A stretch of DNA of 7,510 nucleotides, taken from positions 1 to 7,510 of the forward strand of contig CAMOEU010000030.1 in NCBI GenBank assembly GCA_946612575.1, in the 5' to 3' direction. The position numbers and the translations under genes were made by a program. Positions 1 to 6,340 of the stretch are shown piece after piece (the first letter of the stretch is position 1; the number at the start of each line of letters is the position of its first letter). Source of the DNA: an uncultured Clostridia bacterium. GTDB taxonomy: Bacteria > Bacillota > Clostridia > Christensenellales > UBA1242. The notes below the pieces were generated by a model. The model saw nothing but the letters and a program-made list of their open reading frames with translations. It searched no databases and had not been told where the DNA came from.

Positions 1-23
1 AAAACATGTTTGGTTTTTTTTGT

Positions 24-52
24 TTGAAAAATTTTGCTTTTTGTGTTATAAT
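24..52 (+). promoter_or_regulatory. Near-consensus vegetative promoter for the YgjP-like gene
   Basis: TTGAAA (24-29) is followed by a 17-base spacer and a perfect TATAAT (47-52). A TG sits one base before the -10, making TGTTATAAT, an extended -10. Transcription should begin near 57-60, only 2-5 bases before the ATG at 62, so the transcript would be leaderless or almost so. No Shine-Dalgarno sequence precedes the ATG, which agrees with this. The box positions are read directly; the start point is inferred from standard sigma-A spacing. Confidence 0.8.
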
Positions 53-61
53 GAGTGTCAT

Positions 62-694
62 ATGAAAATAGTTGTTGTTAAGGAAAAAAGAAAAACGATA
101 TCTCTTAAAATTGAAAACAGTAGTTCGGCGATTTTGAAGGTGCCAAAACAACTTTCTCAAAAAGAGATAGACAAGTTTTTGGAAAGTAAAAAACATTGGA
201 TCGAAAAAAATATCTCAAAAATGACTGCAAATGAAGAGTTTGCTTCTTCTTTTGATTTGAAAAACAATCTTTATATCGATGGAAAACTCTATGCGGCTGC
301 AAACACCGTTGTTTTGGGTTTTGATAGACTCTCTGAAACTGGAAAGAAAACCGCTGTGAGAAAGTTTTATAAATCTCAATTTGTGGTTCTTGAAAATTTT
401 GCTAAAGAATGCTCTGATAGGTTTGGGCTTTTTTATGACAAAATTATGCCAACAACTTCTGTTAAAGTTTGGGGTAGTTATAGCTCGAAAAGGGTGATGA
501 AACTCAATTGGAAACTTGTGATTGTGCCAAGAGAACTTGCTTTTTATGTGATTTGTCACGAACTTTCACACAGCAAGCATTTCAATCACAGTCCAAAGTT
601 TTGGAATGAAGTAGAGAGAATGTGTCCAAACTATAAAATCTTGAGAAAAAGGCTTAATGAATATGGCTTTTTGCTTAGGAGTGATTTGGTATAA
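62..694 (+). CDS. YgjP/DUF45-family zinc metallopeptidase
   Basis: A 210-residue predicted cytoplasmic protein of the YgjP-like (DUF45, SprT-related) zinc metallopeptidase family. The N-terminal part shows the family pattern: a basic RKTISLKI stretch (residues 10-17), a VPK segment (27-29), then FLESKKHWIEK (39-49). The C-terminal part has the zinc site HELSH (166-170), with HFNHSPKFW (173-181) supplying the likely third ligand His176. Family members are usually about 200-250 residues, so it looks complete. The ATG at 62 is chosen because the domain begins there and the promoter -10 ends at 52. An upstream TTG at 20 would lie before the promoter and add 14 residues of unlikely sequence. There is no ribosome binding site. 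The substrate of this family is not firmly known, so no specific function is assigned. spoIVB follows 28 bases after the stop and may share the transcript. Confidence 0.88.
   Translation: MKIVVVKEKRKTISLKIENSSSAILKVPKQLSQKEIDKFLESKKHWIEKNISKMTANEEFASSFDLKNNLYIDGKLYAAANTVVLGFDRLSETGKKTAVRKFYKSQFVVLENFAKECSDRFGLFYDKIMPTTSVKVWGSYSSKRVMKLNWKLVIVPRELAFYVICHELSHSKHFNHSPKFWNEVERMCPNYKILRKRLNEYGFLLRSDLV
604..633 (+). promoter_or_regulatory. Possible sporulation (sigma-G-like) promoter for spoIVB
   Basis: Inside the 3' end of the metallopeptidase gene, GAATG (604-608) fits the Bacillus sigma-G -35 pattern GHATR. After an 18-base spacer, CAAACTA (627-633) matches the -10 pattern CATNNTA at all but one fixed position (A for T). 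Transcription would start near 640, upstream of every possible spoIVB start. spoIVB is a forespore gene in Bacillus, so a promoter here makes sense. The motifs are short and degenerate, and a chance match is quite possible. Confidence 0.22.
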
Positions 695-722
695 AAAAGA
701 CTTATTTACACACCATAACAAA

Positions 723-1883
723 ATGAAAAAGACCTTGTTTTTGATTGTTGTTTTGGTGTTTTCTTTTTTCTTGTTGCAGGCTGTGCAACAGATTGACCAG
801 TTTGATAGTGATTTTTTTGTTTCATATGAAGATGTGAATTATGCAAATCAAAACAAAACATTTGGGCCGTTTGTCAAGACTCAGCTGGTGGAAAATAGTG
901 TTGGGGTTTCTGGGCAGAAAAGTGAAAATGGATATGTGGTTTTCAAGCTTTTTGGCTTTATTCCCATAAAGAAAGTCAATGTGAGAATGACAAGCGAAAA
1001 TGATTATTATATTGGTGGTGTGCCTATTGGTTTTGAAATTATGTCAGACGGGCTTATTGTCACGGAAAATGTAGGAGAAAACAAGACTCTCAAAAAAGGT
1101 GATATAATCACGGAAATTGACGGAAAAAAGGTGGAAAATTTCGATAATTTTTCCAGTGAATTGCAAGGAGAAGGAAGCAATGTTGAACTCGGCATTTTAA
1201 GAAACAACAAGAAAATCAATGCGACCGTAAAAAAACAGTTTGATGAAAATCAAAACAGATATAAACTTGGCTTGTGGGCAAAAGATGAAGTTTCGGGTGT
1301 TGGTACTTTGACTTTTGTTGACAAAAAATCGCAAGAATATGGGGCTTTGGGTCATGCCGTTTTTGATGTTGACAGCAAGAATGTTGTGCCTGTGGGGAAT
1401 GGAAAACTGTTTGACTGCAAACTTGTTGGAATTGAAAAAGGAAAGAAAAATAGACCTGGTCAACTTAAGTGTGTGCTTGTGCCAAATTTGACAGGAATTG
1501 GTGATGTCAAAGAAAACACAAAGTTTGGCATAAGTGGAGTTTTAAGCGACAAAAGTGGTGTTGTTGATGAAAACTTGACCGCAAAACTGGGCGGCAGGCT
1601 TGGAGTGAAAATGGGAAAAGCAAAGATTGTTTCTTCGATAAGTGGCATAAGAGAAGAGTATGAAATTGAAATCATAAAAACAAATTACCAAAAGACAGCA
1701 AAAGACAAAAGTATTGTCTTTCGTGTGACAGACAAAAGGCTTTTGGAGCTTACTGGTGGAATTGTGCAAGGAATGAGTGGTTCTCCAATTATGCAAGATG
1801 GAAAAATTGTTGGGGCAGTCACACATGTTTTCACTTCTGCTCCAGACAAAGGTTATGGTGTTTATGTAGATTGGATGGTTTAG
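723..1883 (+). CDS. spoIVB: SpoIVB, sporulation PDZ-domain serine protease (S55 family)
   Basis: A 386-residue SpoIVB. In Bacillus this protease is made in the forespore, secreted into the intermembrane space, and cleaves the SpoIVFA/BofA complex so that SpoIVFB can process pro-sigma-K. Residues 1-20 form an uncleaved signal or membrane anchor (MKKTLFLIVVLV). LFGFIPIKKV (76-85) is a family signature. A PDZ domain spans about 98-170 (GDIITEIDGKKV). The S55 domain has His211 in YGALGH, Asp337 in TDKRLL and Ser352 in GIVQGMSGSP; their spacing agrees with the Bacillus His236/Asp363/Ser378 triad as I recall it. The protein stops at GYGVYVDWMV and lacks the short tail that follows this point in Bacillus. 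The ATG at 723 is chosen for the membrane segment, but it has no Shine-Dalgarno. ATGs at 657 or 663 lie behind a weak AAAAAGG and would overlap the previous gene. spo0A, a common neighbour in clostridia, is not next. Confidence 0.95.
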   Translation: MKKTLFLIVVLVFSFFLLQAVQQIDQFDSDFFVSYEDVNYANQNKTFGPFVKTQLVENSVGVSGQKSENGYVVFKLFGFIPIKKVNVRMTSENDYYIGGVPIGFEIMSDGLIVTENVGENKTLKKGDIITEIDGKKVENFDNFSSELQGEGSNVELGILRNNKKINATVKKQFDENQNRYKLGLWAKDEVSGVGTLTFVDKKSQEYGALGHAVFDVDSKNVVPVGNGKLFDCKLVGIEKGKKNRPGQLKCVLVPNLTGIGDVKENTKFGISGVLSDKSGVVDENLTAKLGGRLGVKMGKAKIVSSISGIREEYEIEIIKTNYQKTAKDKSIVFRVTDKRLLELTGGIVQGMSGSPIMQDGKIVGAVTHVFTSAPDKGYGVYVDWMV

Positions 1884-1897
1884 TGATATAATACAAA

Positions 1898-1933
1898 ATA
1901 TGGTGTAATATTCAATGGAATACTACACCATAT
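1898..1933. terminator. Long hairpin between convergent genes; probable two-way terminator
   Basis: A 10-base perfect arm ATATGGTGTA (1898-1907) pairs with TACACCATAT (1924-1933). After one A/C mismatch, TATT (1909-1912) pairs with AATA (1919-1922), around a CAATGG loop (1913-1918). It lies 15 bases after the spoIVB stop and 5 bases beyond the recombinase stop on the other strand, the usual place for a shared terminator. The stem is AT-rich. The downstream tracts are only moderately T-rich on either side (ATTGTTATTCTTT on the plus strand, TTTGTATTATAT on the minus), so termination may be weak. An alternative reading as a recombination site is given in the findings. Confidence 0.6.
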
Positions 1934-1937
1934 ATTG

Positions 1938-2975
1938 TTATTCTTTGTGAATTTTGATGATGTCAGCAACTGATTTTCTCATATCTTCATTTATTGCTGC
2001 ATAGTGCTTCTTTGTTGTGTTTACATCCTTATGTCCAAGCACATCAGCGACAATATAGATGTCGTGTGTTTCTCTATAGAGATTTGTGCCGAATGTTGAA
2101 CGGAGTTTGTGGGGAGAAATCTTTTTGAGTGGACTTCCTTCTTTTGCAAACTTTTTGACAAGTTTCTCTACGGCTCTAACACAAATTCTCTTGTTTTGAA
2201 GTGAGATAAACATTGCATTTTCGTTTGGGTCAAGGTTTAGGGTGTTTCGCTTTGTCAGCCAAAGTTTGAGTGCGGATTCAACTTCTTTTGAAAAATAAAG
2301 TATTGTTTGATTTCCACCTTTTCTTGTCACTTTAAAAGCATCCTGAGAAAAGTCGAAATCTTCGACATTTAGGCCAACAAGCTCGGAAATTCTTATGCCG
2401 GTGCCAAGAAAAAGGGTGACAATTGCATTATCTCGCTCATATGTGTTTTTGTTGTAGGTCTTTTGTCTTTCTGTGAAAGTTGTTGGGCTCTCAACCGCAT
2501 CCAAAAGTCTTTCAACCTCATCTTTCTCAAGGCGGATGATTTCTTTGTTGTGAAGCTTTGGTGTGCGGATTTTTGAGGCGACATTTGAAGAAATCATATC
2601 GTGATTAAACAGATATTTGAAAAAACTTCTCACTGATGCGAGTTTTCTTGCCTTTCCTCTTTCGCCATTCTTTTTCATCGAACCATCAATCTCATAATAT
2701 GAAAGGTATGAAAGATAGTTTTCGATGTTTCTTGCTTGAAGTTTTTCAAGGTCAGAAAGAAGAATTTGTGCTTTTGGTTTTCTTGTGACATACTTTTCAA
2801 GATAGTCAAAAAAAACACACAAATCCATAGCATAATTCACTCTTGTAAGGCTTGAAGTGTTGTTTTCAATCCCTGTGAAATAATCATAACAATATTCTGG
2901 AAGGGTTTGGAGATACTTTCCAATTTTTTGCATATTGTCAAGATCTCGTTTTTCATAGTAAGACATTGTTTTCAT
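1938..2975 (-). CDS. Tyrosine recombinase, Xer/phage-integrase family
   Basis: A complete 345-residue tyrosine recombinase, which cuts and rejoins DNA through a 3'-phosphotyrosine intermediate. An N-terminal SAM-like core-binding domain covers about residues 25-140, including TSSLTRVNYAMDLCVFF (40-56). The catalytic domain has Arg195 in GTGIRISEL, Lys219 in TRKGG, His289 and Arg292 in SPHKLR, His315 in LGHKD, and the nucleophile Tyr325 in KHYAAI, so no key residue is missing. Standard XerC/XerD are near 300 residues. This one is longer, closer to single-subunit Xer proteins such as XerS (about 356). No excisionase, transposase, relaxase or phage gene is nearby, and its sequence composition matches its neighbours. 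It is convergent with spoIVB and divergent from tig. Its ATG sits exactly where transcription should start, so the mRNA appears leaderless; a second ATG at codon 4 also lacks a Shine-Dalgarno. Its role (dimer resolution or element integrase) is not settled. Confidence 0.93.
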   Translation of the reverse strand: MKTMSYYEKRDLDNMQKIGKYLQTLPEYCYDYFTGIENNTSSLTRVNYAMDLCVFFDYLEKYVTRKPKAQILLSDLEKLQARNIENYLSYLSYYEIDGSMKKNGERGKARKLASVRSFFKYLFNHDMISSNVASKIRTPKLHNKEIIRLEKDEVERLLDAVESPTTFTERQKTYNKNTYERDNAIVTLFLGTGIRISELVGLNVEDFDFSQDAFKVTRKGGNQTILYFSKEVESALKLWLTKRNTLNLDPNENAMFISLQNKRICVRAVEKLVKKFAKEGSPLKKISPHKLRSTFGTNLYRETHDIYIVADVLGHKDVNTTKKHYAAINEDMRKSVADIIKIHKE

Positions 2976-2981
2976 ATCGAC

Positions 2982-3010
2982 ATTATAACAAAAACTTTTC
3001 TTTTTTTCAA
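2982..3010 (-). promoter_or_regulatory. Near-consensus promoter of the recombinase gene (leaderless)
   Basis: On the minus strand TTGAAA (3010-3005) is followed by a 17-base spacer and TATAAT (2987-2982), again with a TG making TGTTATAAT. Exactly six bases separate the -10 from the ATG at 2975, so the standard start point (+1) falls on the A of the ATG. The -35, spacer length and extended -10 are the same as in the promoter at 24-52. Confidence 0.8.
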
Positions 3011-3041
3011 AACATTTAATCGAATTTTATGTCTTATATAG

Positions 3042-3070
3042 TTGCTTTTTATTTTTTCTTATGCTAAAAT
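3042..3070 (+). promoter_or_regulatory. Extended -10 promoter of the tig-clpP-clpX operon
   Basis: TTGCTT (3042-3047), a 17-base spacer and TAAAAT (3065-3070), preceded by TGC so that it forms an extended -10. Transcription should begin near 3077, giving a leader of about 22 bases that contains the Shine-Dalgarno GGAGG (3088-3092), six bases before the tig ATG. The -35 is weak beyond TTG. It fires away from the recombinase promoter; the two -35 boxes are separated by 31 AT-rich bases. Confidence 0.65.
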
Positions 3071-3098
3071 TCAAGGGTTAGCACTTTGGAGGTAAATA

Positions 3099-4346
3099 AT
3101 GTATAAAGTTAAGACAGAAAAGACAAAAGTAGAAATCGAACTTACAGTAGATGCAAAAGAATGGAATGAAGGAGTTGATAAAGTTTACGAAAACTCTAAA
3201 TCAAAATTCAATATTGAAGGTTTCAGAAAAGGTAAGGCACCAAGAAAAGTTATTGAAAAGACATATGGTGACAATGTTTTCTTTGAAGATACAATCGAAT
3301 ATTTTGTAAACAAAGTTTTGGCAGAAGTTGTCACAAAAAATCCAGAACTTGAACCTGTTGCTATGCCAACAACAGAATTTGAAAGCTTCACTGCAGATAA
3401 GGGACTCAAGATGAAAGTCTTGTTTGAAATTGTTCCTGCATTTGAAGTTTGTGAAATTAAGGGTCAAACATTCAAGATTCATGACAGCAAGGTGACAGAT
3501 CACGACATCGAACACTCTATCGAACATCTTCTTGAAGACAATGCAAAGTTTGAGTCAGTTGATGCTCCAATTGCAAATGGAGACAGTGCTCTTATTGACT
3601 TTACAGGATATATTGATGGAAAGGCTTTTGATGGCGGTGCAGCAACAGACTATCCACTTGAAATTGGTTCTCACTCATTTATTGACACATTTGAAGACCA
3701 ACTTGTTGGACACAAGAAAGGTGACAATGTTGATGTCAATGTTAAATTCCCAAAAGATTATGGTGCAAAGGAATTTGCTGACAAAAATGCACTCTTTAAA
3801 GTTGTTGTTAAGGATGTAAGAAAAAAGACTTTGCCAGAGTTTAATGACAAATTTGTTGCTGATGCGACAGAATTTGAAACTGTTGAAGAGTATAAAAAGG
3901 ACTTAACTGCTCATATTCAAGATATGAAGAACAAACAACAAGAAAACGAAATTGACTTCGTTGTTAGAGAATATCTTCTTAAAAACACAAACATTGAAAT
4001 TCCTGAAGTTATGGTAGAAAATGCTGTCAATGAAGATTTGAACAGAATGAGAGAAGCTCTCAAGGCTTATGGAGTTTCTGTTGAAGATTATCTTGCTCAA
4101 ACAGGAACAAACTATGACGAATATGTTAAGAGAGCAAAAGCAAGCACTCTTGATATGTTTAAGACACAATACATCTATAGAAAACTTTTGCAAGACAACA
4201 AAATCACTGTTTCTGCAAAAGAACTTAAGGATGCTACAAAGGGTATTACTAAGGAAGAAGAAATTGTAAGAAAAGAAAATGAACTTTTGCTTGATAAACT
4301 TCATACTTTCTTTAAAGAAAACAATAAATTTGAAATTATCAAATAA
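3099..4346 (+). CDS. tig: Trigger factor, ribosome-associated chaperone and prolyl isomerase
   Basis: A 415-residue trigger factor, close to the usual 430 or so. It binds the ribosome at the exit tunnel, shields nascent chains and can isomerise Xaa-Pro bonds. The N-terminal ribosome-binding domain (about 1-115) carries the signature GFRKGKAP (41-48). An FKBP-type isomerase domain follows at about 161-245, with GDSALIDFTGYIDGKAFDGG near its start and a conserved LPEFNDKFV just after it (245-253). The helical C-terminal chaperone domain (about 260-415) is rich in Lys and Glu. The start at 3099 is fixed by GGAGG six bases upstream. It is the first gene of an operon with clpP, 14 bases downstream, an order common in clostridia and other bacteria. 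A short TTAGCACTT before the ribosome binding site resembles half a CIRCE element, but its partner arm is absent. Confidence 0.97.
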   Translation: MYKVKTEKTKVEIELTVDAKEWNEGVDKVYENSKSKFNIEGFRKGKAPRKVIEKTYGDNVFFEDTIEYFVNKVLAEVVTKNPELEPVAMPTTEFESFTADKGLKMKVLFEIVPAFEVCEIKGQTFKIHDSKVTDHDIEHSIEHLLEDNAKFESVDAPIANGDSALIDFTGYIDGKAFDGGAATDYPLEIGSHSFIDTFEDQLVGHKKGDNVDVNVKFPKDYGAKEFADKNALFKVVVKDVRKKTLPEFNDKFVADATEFETVEEYKKDLTAHIQDMKNKQQENEIDFVVREYLLKNTNIEIPEVMVENAVNEDLNRMREALKAYGVSVEDYLAQTGTNYDEYVKRAKASTLDMFKTQYIYRKLLQDNKITVSAKELKDATKGITKEEEIVRKENELLLDKLHTFFKENNKFEIIK

Positions 4347-4360
4347 TTTGGAGGTGAAAT

Positions 4361-4957
4361 ATGCTTATTCCTACAGTCATTGATCAAAGTGGATCTTCTG
4401 AAAGAGCTTATGACATTTATTCTAGACTTTTGGAAGACAGAATTATCTTTTTGACAGGTGAAATTGATGATAATGTCGCAAACACAGTTGTTGCACAACT
4501 TATTTATTTGGAAGGGAAAAATCCTGATAAGGATATTTACATCTATATAAACAGCCCAGGTGGCTCAGTTTCTGCTGGACTTGCAATTTATGACACAATT
4601 CAATACATTAAATGTGATGTGTCAACAATTTGCATCGGCCTTGCAGCATCTATGGGAGCATTCTTGCTTTCATCTGGGACAAAAGGAAAGAGATTTGCTC
4701 TTCCAAACAGTGAAATTTTGATTCACCAACCACTTGGCGGAGCTCAAGGTCAGGCTAGTGATATTGAAATTCAAGCAAAACACATCAAAAAGATTAAGGA
4801 AACTCTCAATTCAATTTTGAGCAAAAACACAGGAAAGGCTCTTAAAGATGTTGAGAAAGATACAGACCGTGACAACTGGATGTCTGCTGAAGAAGCAAAG
4901 AAATATGGTCTTGTTGATGAAATTTTTGTTTCAAGAAAAGAGAAAAAGGCTGAATAA
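4361..4957 (+). CDS. clpP: ATP-dependent Clp protease proteolytic subunit ClpP
   Basis: A 198-residue ClpP, full length for the family. It forms the tetradecameric barrel that degrades proteins threaded in by ClpX or other Clp ATPases. The catalytic triad is visible: Ser97 in GLAASMGAF, His122 in ILIHQPLGG and Asp171 in DRDNWMSAEEA. The oxyanion-region motif INSPGGSVSAG (63-73) and the C-terminal KYGLVDEI (181-188) are intact. The N-terminal residues MLIPTVIDQ match the propeptide and axial-loop region of Firmicutes ClpP. A strong GGAGGTG (4350-4356) lies five bases before the ATG. The gene sits between tig and clpX with gaps of 14 and 9 bases and no terminator, so it is cotranscribed. I saw no CtsR operator (tandem GGTCAAA) upstream of the operon. 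Confidence 0.98.
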   Translation: MLIPTVIDQSGSSERAYDIYSRLLEDRIIFLTGEIDDNVANTVVAQLIYLEGKNPDKDIYIYINSPGGSVSAGLAIYDTIQYIKCDVSTICIGLAASMGAFLLSSGTKGKRFALPNSEILIHQPLGGAQGQASDIEIQAKHIKKIKETLNSILSKNTGKALKDVEKDTDRDNWMSAEEAKKYGLVDEIFVSRKEKKAE

Positions 4958-4966
4958 GGAAGTTTT

Positions 4967-6247
4967 ATGAAAGAAATTGATATGTGCTCTTGCACTTTTT
5001 GCGGAAAACCACAAAAGATAGCCAAGAAACTTATCGCAAGCCCAAATGGTGATGCTTTTATCTGTGATGATTGCATAAGAATTTGTGCAGATATTATCAA
5101 AGAAGAAGTGAAAAAGACAAAGGTCTTTGAAGACCTTGTTCTTCCATCGCCAAAAGAGATTAAACATATGCTTGATGGCTATGTTGTGGGACAGGAACAA
5201 GCAAAAAAGGTGCTTTCTGTCGCTGTTTACAACCATTATAAGAGAATAAACTACAACGAACACAACAAAGCTGATGCCAAGAAAAAAGACGGCAAAAACA
5301 CTGTCGAACTTGAGAAGAGCAATGTTTTGATGATTGGGCCAACAGGAAGTGGAAAAACTCTTCTTGTCAAAACACTTGCAAAAATTTTGGATGTGCCTTT
5401 TGCTATTGCTGATGCAACAACTCTTACAGAAGCAGGATATGTCGGCGAGGATGTTGAAAATGTGCTTTTGAAACTTATTCAAAATGCCGAATTTGACATT
5501 GAGAGAGCACAAAGAGGTATCATCTACATTGATGAGATTGACAAACTTGCGAGAAAGAGTGAAAACAGGTCGCTCACAAGAGATGTTGGTGGAGAGGGTG
5601 TTCAACAAGCACTTCTTAAAATCATTGAAAGCACAGTGGCTTCTGTTCCTCCACAAGGCGGAAGAAAACATCCACAACAAGAAATGCTTCAAATTGACAC
5701 AACAAACATTTTGTTTATTTGTGGTGGGGCATTTGTTGGGCTTGATGATATTATTGACAAAAGGGTTTCAACAACAACACTTGGCTTTAATGCAACAGTG
5801 AAAAATGCAAAAGAAAAAGCAAAAGTAAACTACAACACTGATGTTCAACCAGATGATTTGATAAAGTATGGTCTTATTCCAGAATTTGTTGGAAGACTTC
5901 CAATCATCACTGGGCTTGATGACCTTGACCAAAAAGCACTTGAAAGGATTTTGGTTGAGCCAAAAAATTCGATAATCAAACAATATAAACAACTTTTCAA
6001 AATTGATGGTTTTGAAATAGAATTTGAAGACGATGCGATCTCTTATGTTGCTGAAAAGGCAATCAAACTCAAAACAGGAGCAAGAGGAATCAGAACGATT
6101 ATGGAAAGCAAGATGTTTGAGCTTATTTTTGACCTTCCTTCTGCTGAAAAATACGAAAAGATTATCATCACAAAAGATTTCCTCCGTGATGGCAAAAAAC
6201 CGATTTATGTTGAGAGGCAAAAATCGGACAAAAATGAAGTTGCATAA
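4967..6247 (+). CDS. clpX: ATP-dependent unfoldase ClpX
   Basis: A 426-residue ClpX, the usual length. This hexameric AAA+ ATPase recognises substrates, unfolds them and feeds them into ClpP. The N-terminal zinc-binding domain has Cys9/Cys12 and Cys33/Cys36, with extra cysteines at 7 and 40. The AAA+ core shows Walker A GPTGSGKT (124-131), pore-1 loop GYVG (157-160), Walker B IIYIDEID (185-192), the RKH loop in QGGRKHP (230-236) and sensor 2 GARGIR (371-376). All expected motifs are present, so it should be active. AAGGAAG (4956-4962), overlapping the clpP stop codon, is its ribosome binding site, and translation is probably coupled. It ends the tig-clpP-clpX operon: a hairpin with a T-run begins 31 bases after the stop. 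In many clostridia a lon gene follows; here it is rny. Confidence 0.98.
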   Translation: MKEIDMCSCTFCGKPQKIAKKLIASPNGDAFICDDCIRICADIIKEEVKKTKVFEDLVLPSPKEIKHMLDGYVVGQEQAKKVLSVAVYNHYKRINYNEHNKADAKKKDGKNTVELEKSNVLMIGPTGSGKTLLVKTLAKILDVPFAIADATTLTEAGYVGEDVENVLLKLIQNAEFDIERAQRGIIYIDEIDKLARKSENRSLTRDVGGEGVQQALLKIIESTVASVPPQGGRKHPQQEMLQIDTTNILFICGGAFVGLDDIIDKRVSTTTLGFNATVKNAKEKAKVNYNTDVQPDDLIKYGLIPEFVGRLPIITGLDDLDQKALERILVEPKNSIIKQYKQLFKIDGFEIEFEDDAISYVAEKAIKLKTGARGIRTIMESKMFELIFDLPSAEKYEKIIITKDFLRDGKKPIYVERQKSDKNEVA

Positions 6248-6261
6248 ATTGCAAAATTTGT

Positions 6262-6290
6262 TTGACAAAGAAAACTAAAAAGGGTAAACT
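6262..6290 (+). promoter_or_regulatory. Possible rny promoter overlapping the clpX terminator
   Basis: A perfect TTGACA (6262-6267) lies 17 bases before TAAACT (6285-6290), which matches four of six positions of the -10 consensus. Transcription would start near 6296-6297, inside the clpX terminator stem and right at the base of a second hairpin (6295-6340). The -35 is convincing and the -10 is not, so this is tentative. Without it, rny would depend on readthrough from clpX. Confidence 0.4.
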
Positions 6291-6317
6291 TATTCTATAA
6301 GTTTGCCTTTTATTTTT
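6279..6317 (+). terminator. Rho-independent terminator after clpX
   Basis: The left arm AAAGGGTAAACTTAT (6279-6293) pairs with ATAAGTTTGCCTTTT (6297-6311) over 15 positions, including two G-T wobbles (6285 with 6305, 6282 with 6308), around a three-base loop. The stem runs into TTTTATTTTT (6308-6317). Position and shape are typical of a factor-independent terminator for tig-clpP-clpX. The GC content of the stem is modest, so some readthrough into rny is plausible. Confidence 0.8.
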
Positions 6318-6340
6318 CGTCAACTAGGCAAGACTTATAG
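6295..6340 (+). promoter_or_regulatory. Second hairpin in the rny leader, exclusive with the terminator
   Basis: CTATAAGTTTGCCT (6295-6308) pairs with AGGCAAGACTTATAG (6326-6340) over 14 base pairs with a single bulged G (6332) and a 17-base loop. The left arm is the same segment that forms the right arm of the clpX terminator, so the two hairpins cannot coexist. The right arm ends on the first G of GGGGAGGAG (6340-6348), the rny ribosome binding site. The pairing is read directly from the sequence; any regulatory role is inferred. Confidence 0.6.

Noticed and set aside
2..23. Short palindrome AAACATGTTT followed by a T-run at the left edge, as a terminator of an upstream gene
   Set aside because: The palindrome leaves no room for a loop and the upstream arm of any larger hairpin lies outside the window.
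689..720. GTATA and CATAACA as a sigma-G promoter directly before the spoIVB ATG at 723
   Set aside because: The 20-base spacer is too long, the -10 has a mismatch, and transcription would start inside the coding sequence.
3010..3037. dif-like site near TTATGT upstream of the recombinase gene
   Set aside because: Only the TTATGT core and one further base of the right arm match the Bacillus dif, and the left arm is not its inverted partner.
3078..3086. TTAGCACTT before tig, resembling half of a CIRCE (HrcA) operator
   Set aside because: The second arm GAGTGCTAA is absent nine bases downstream, so no functional CIRCE element can be claimed.
2976..3098. Search for a CtsR operator controlling the clp genes
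   Set aside because: No tandem GGTCAAA-type heptads are present in the region.
4931..5692. Long open frame on the minus strand opposite clpX (and similar frames opposite tig and rny)
   Set aside because: It lies wholly opposite a well-conserved gene, encodes a Cys/Phe/Ser-rich protein with no recognisable motif, and is explained by the codon bias of the sense strand.
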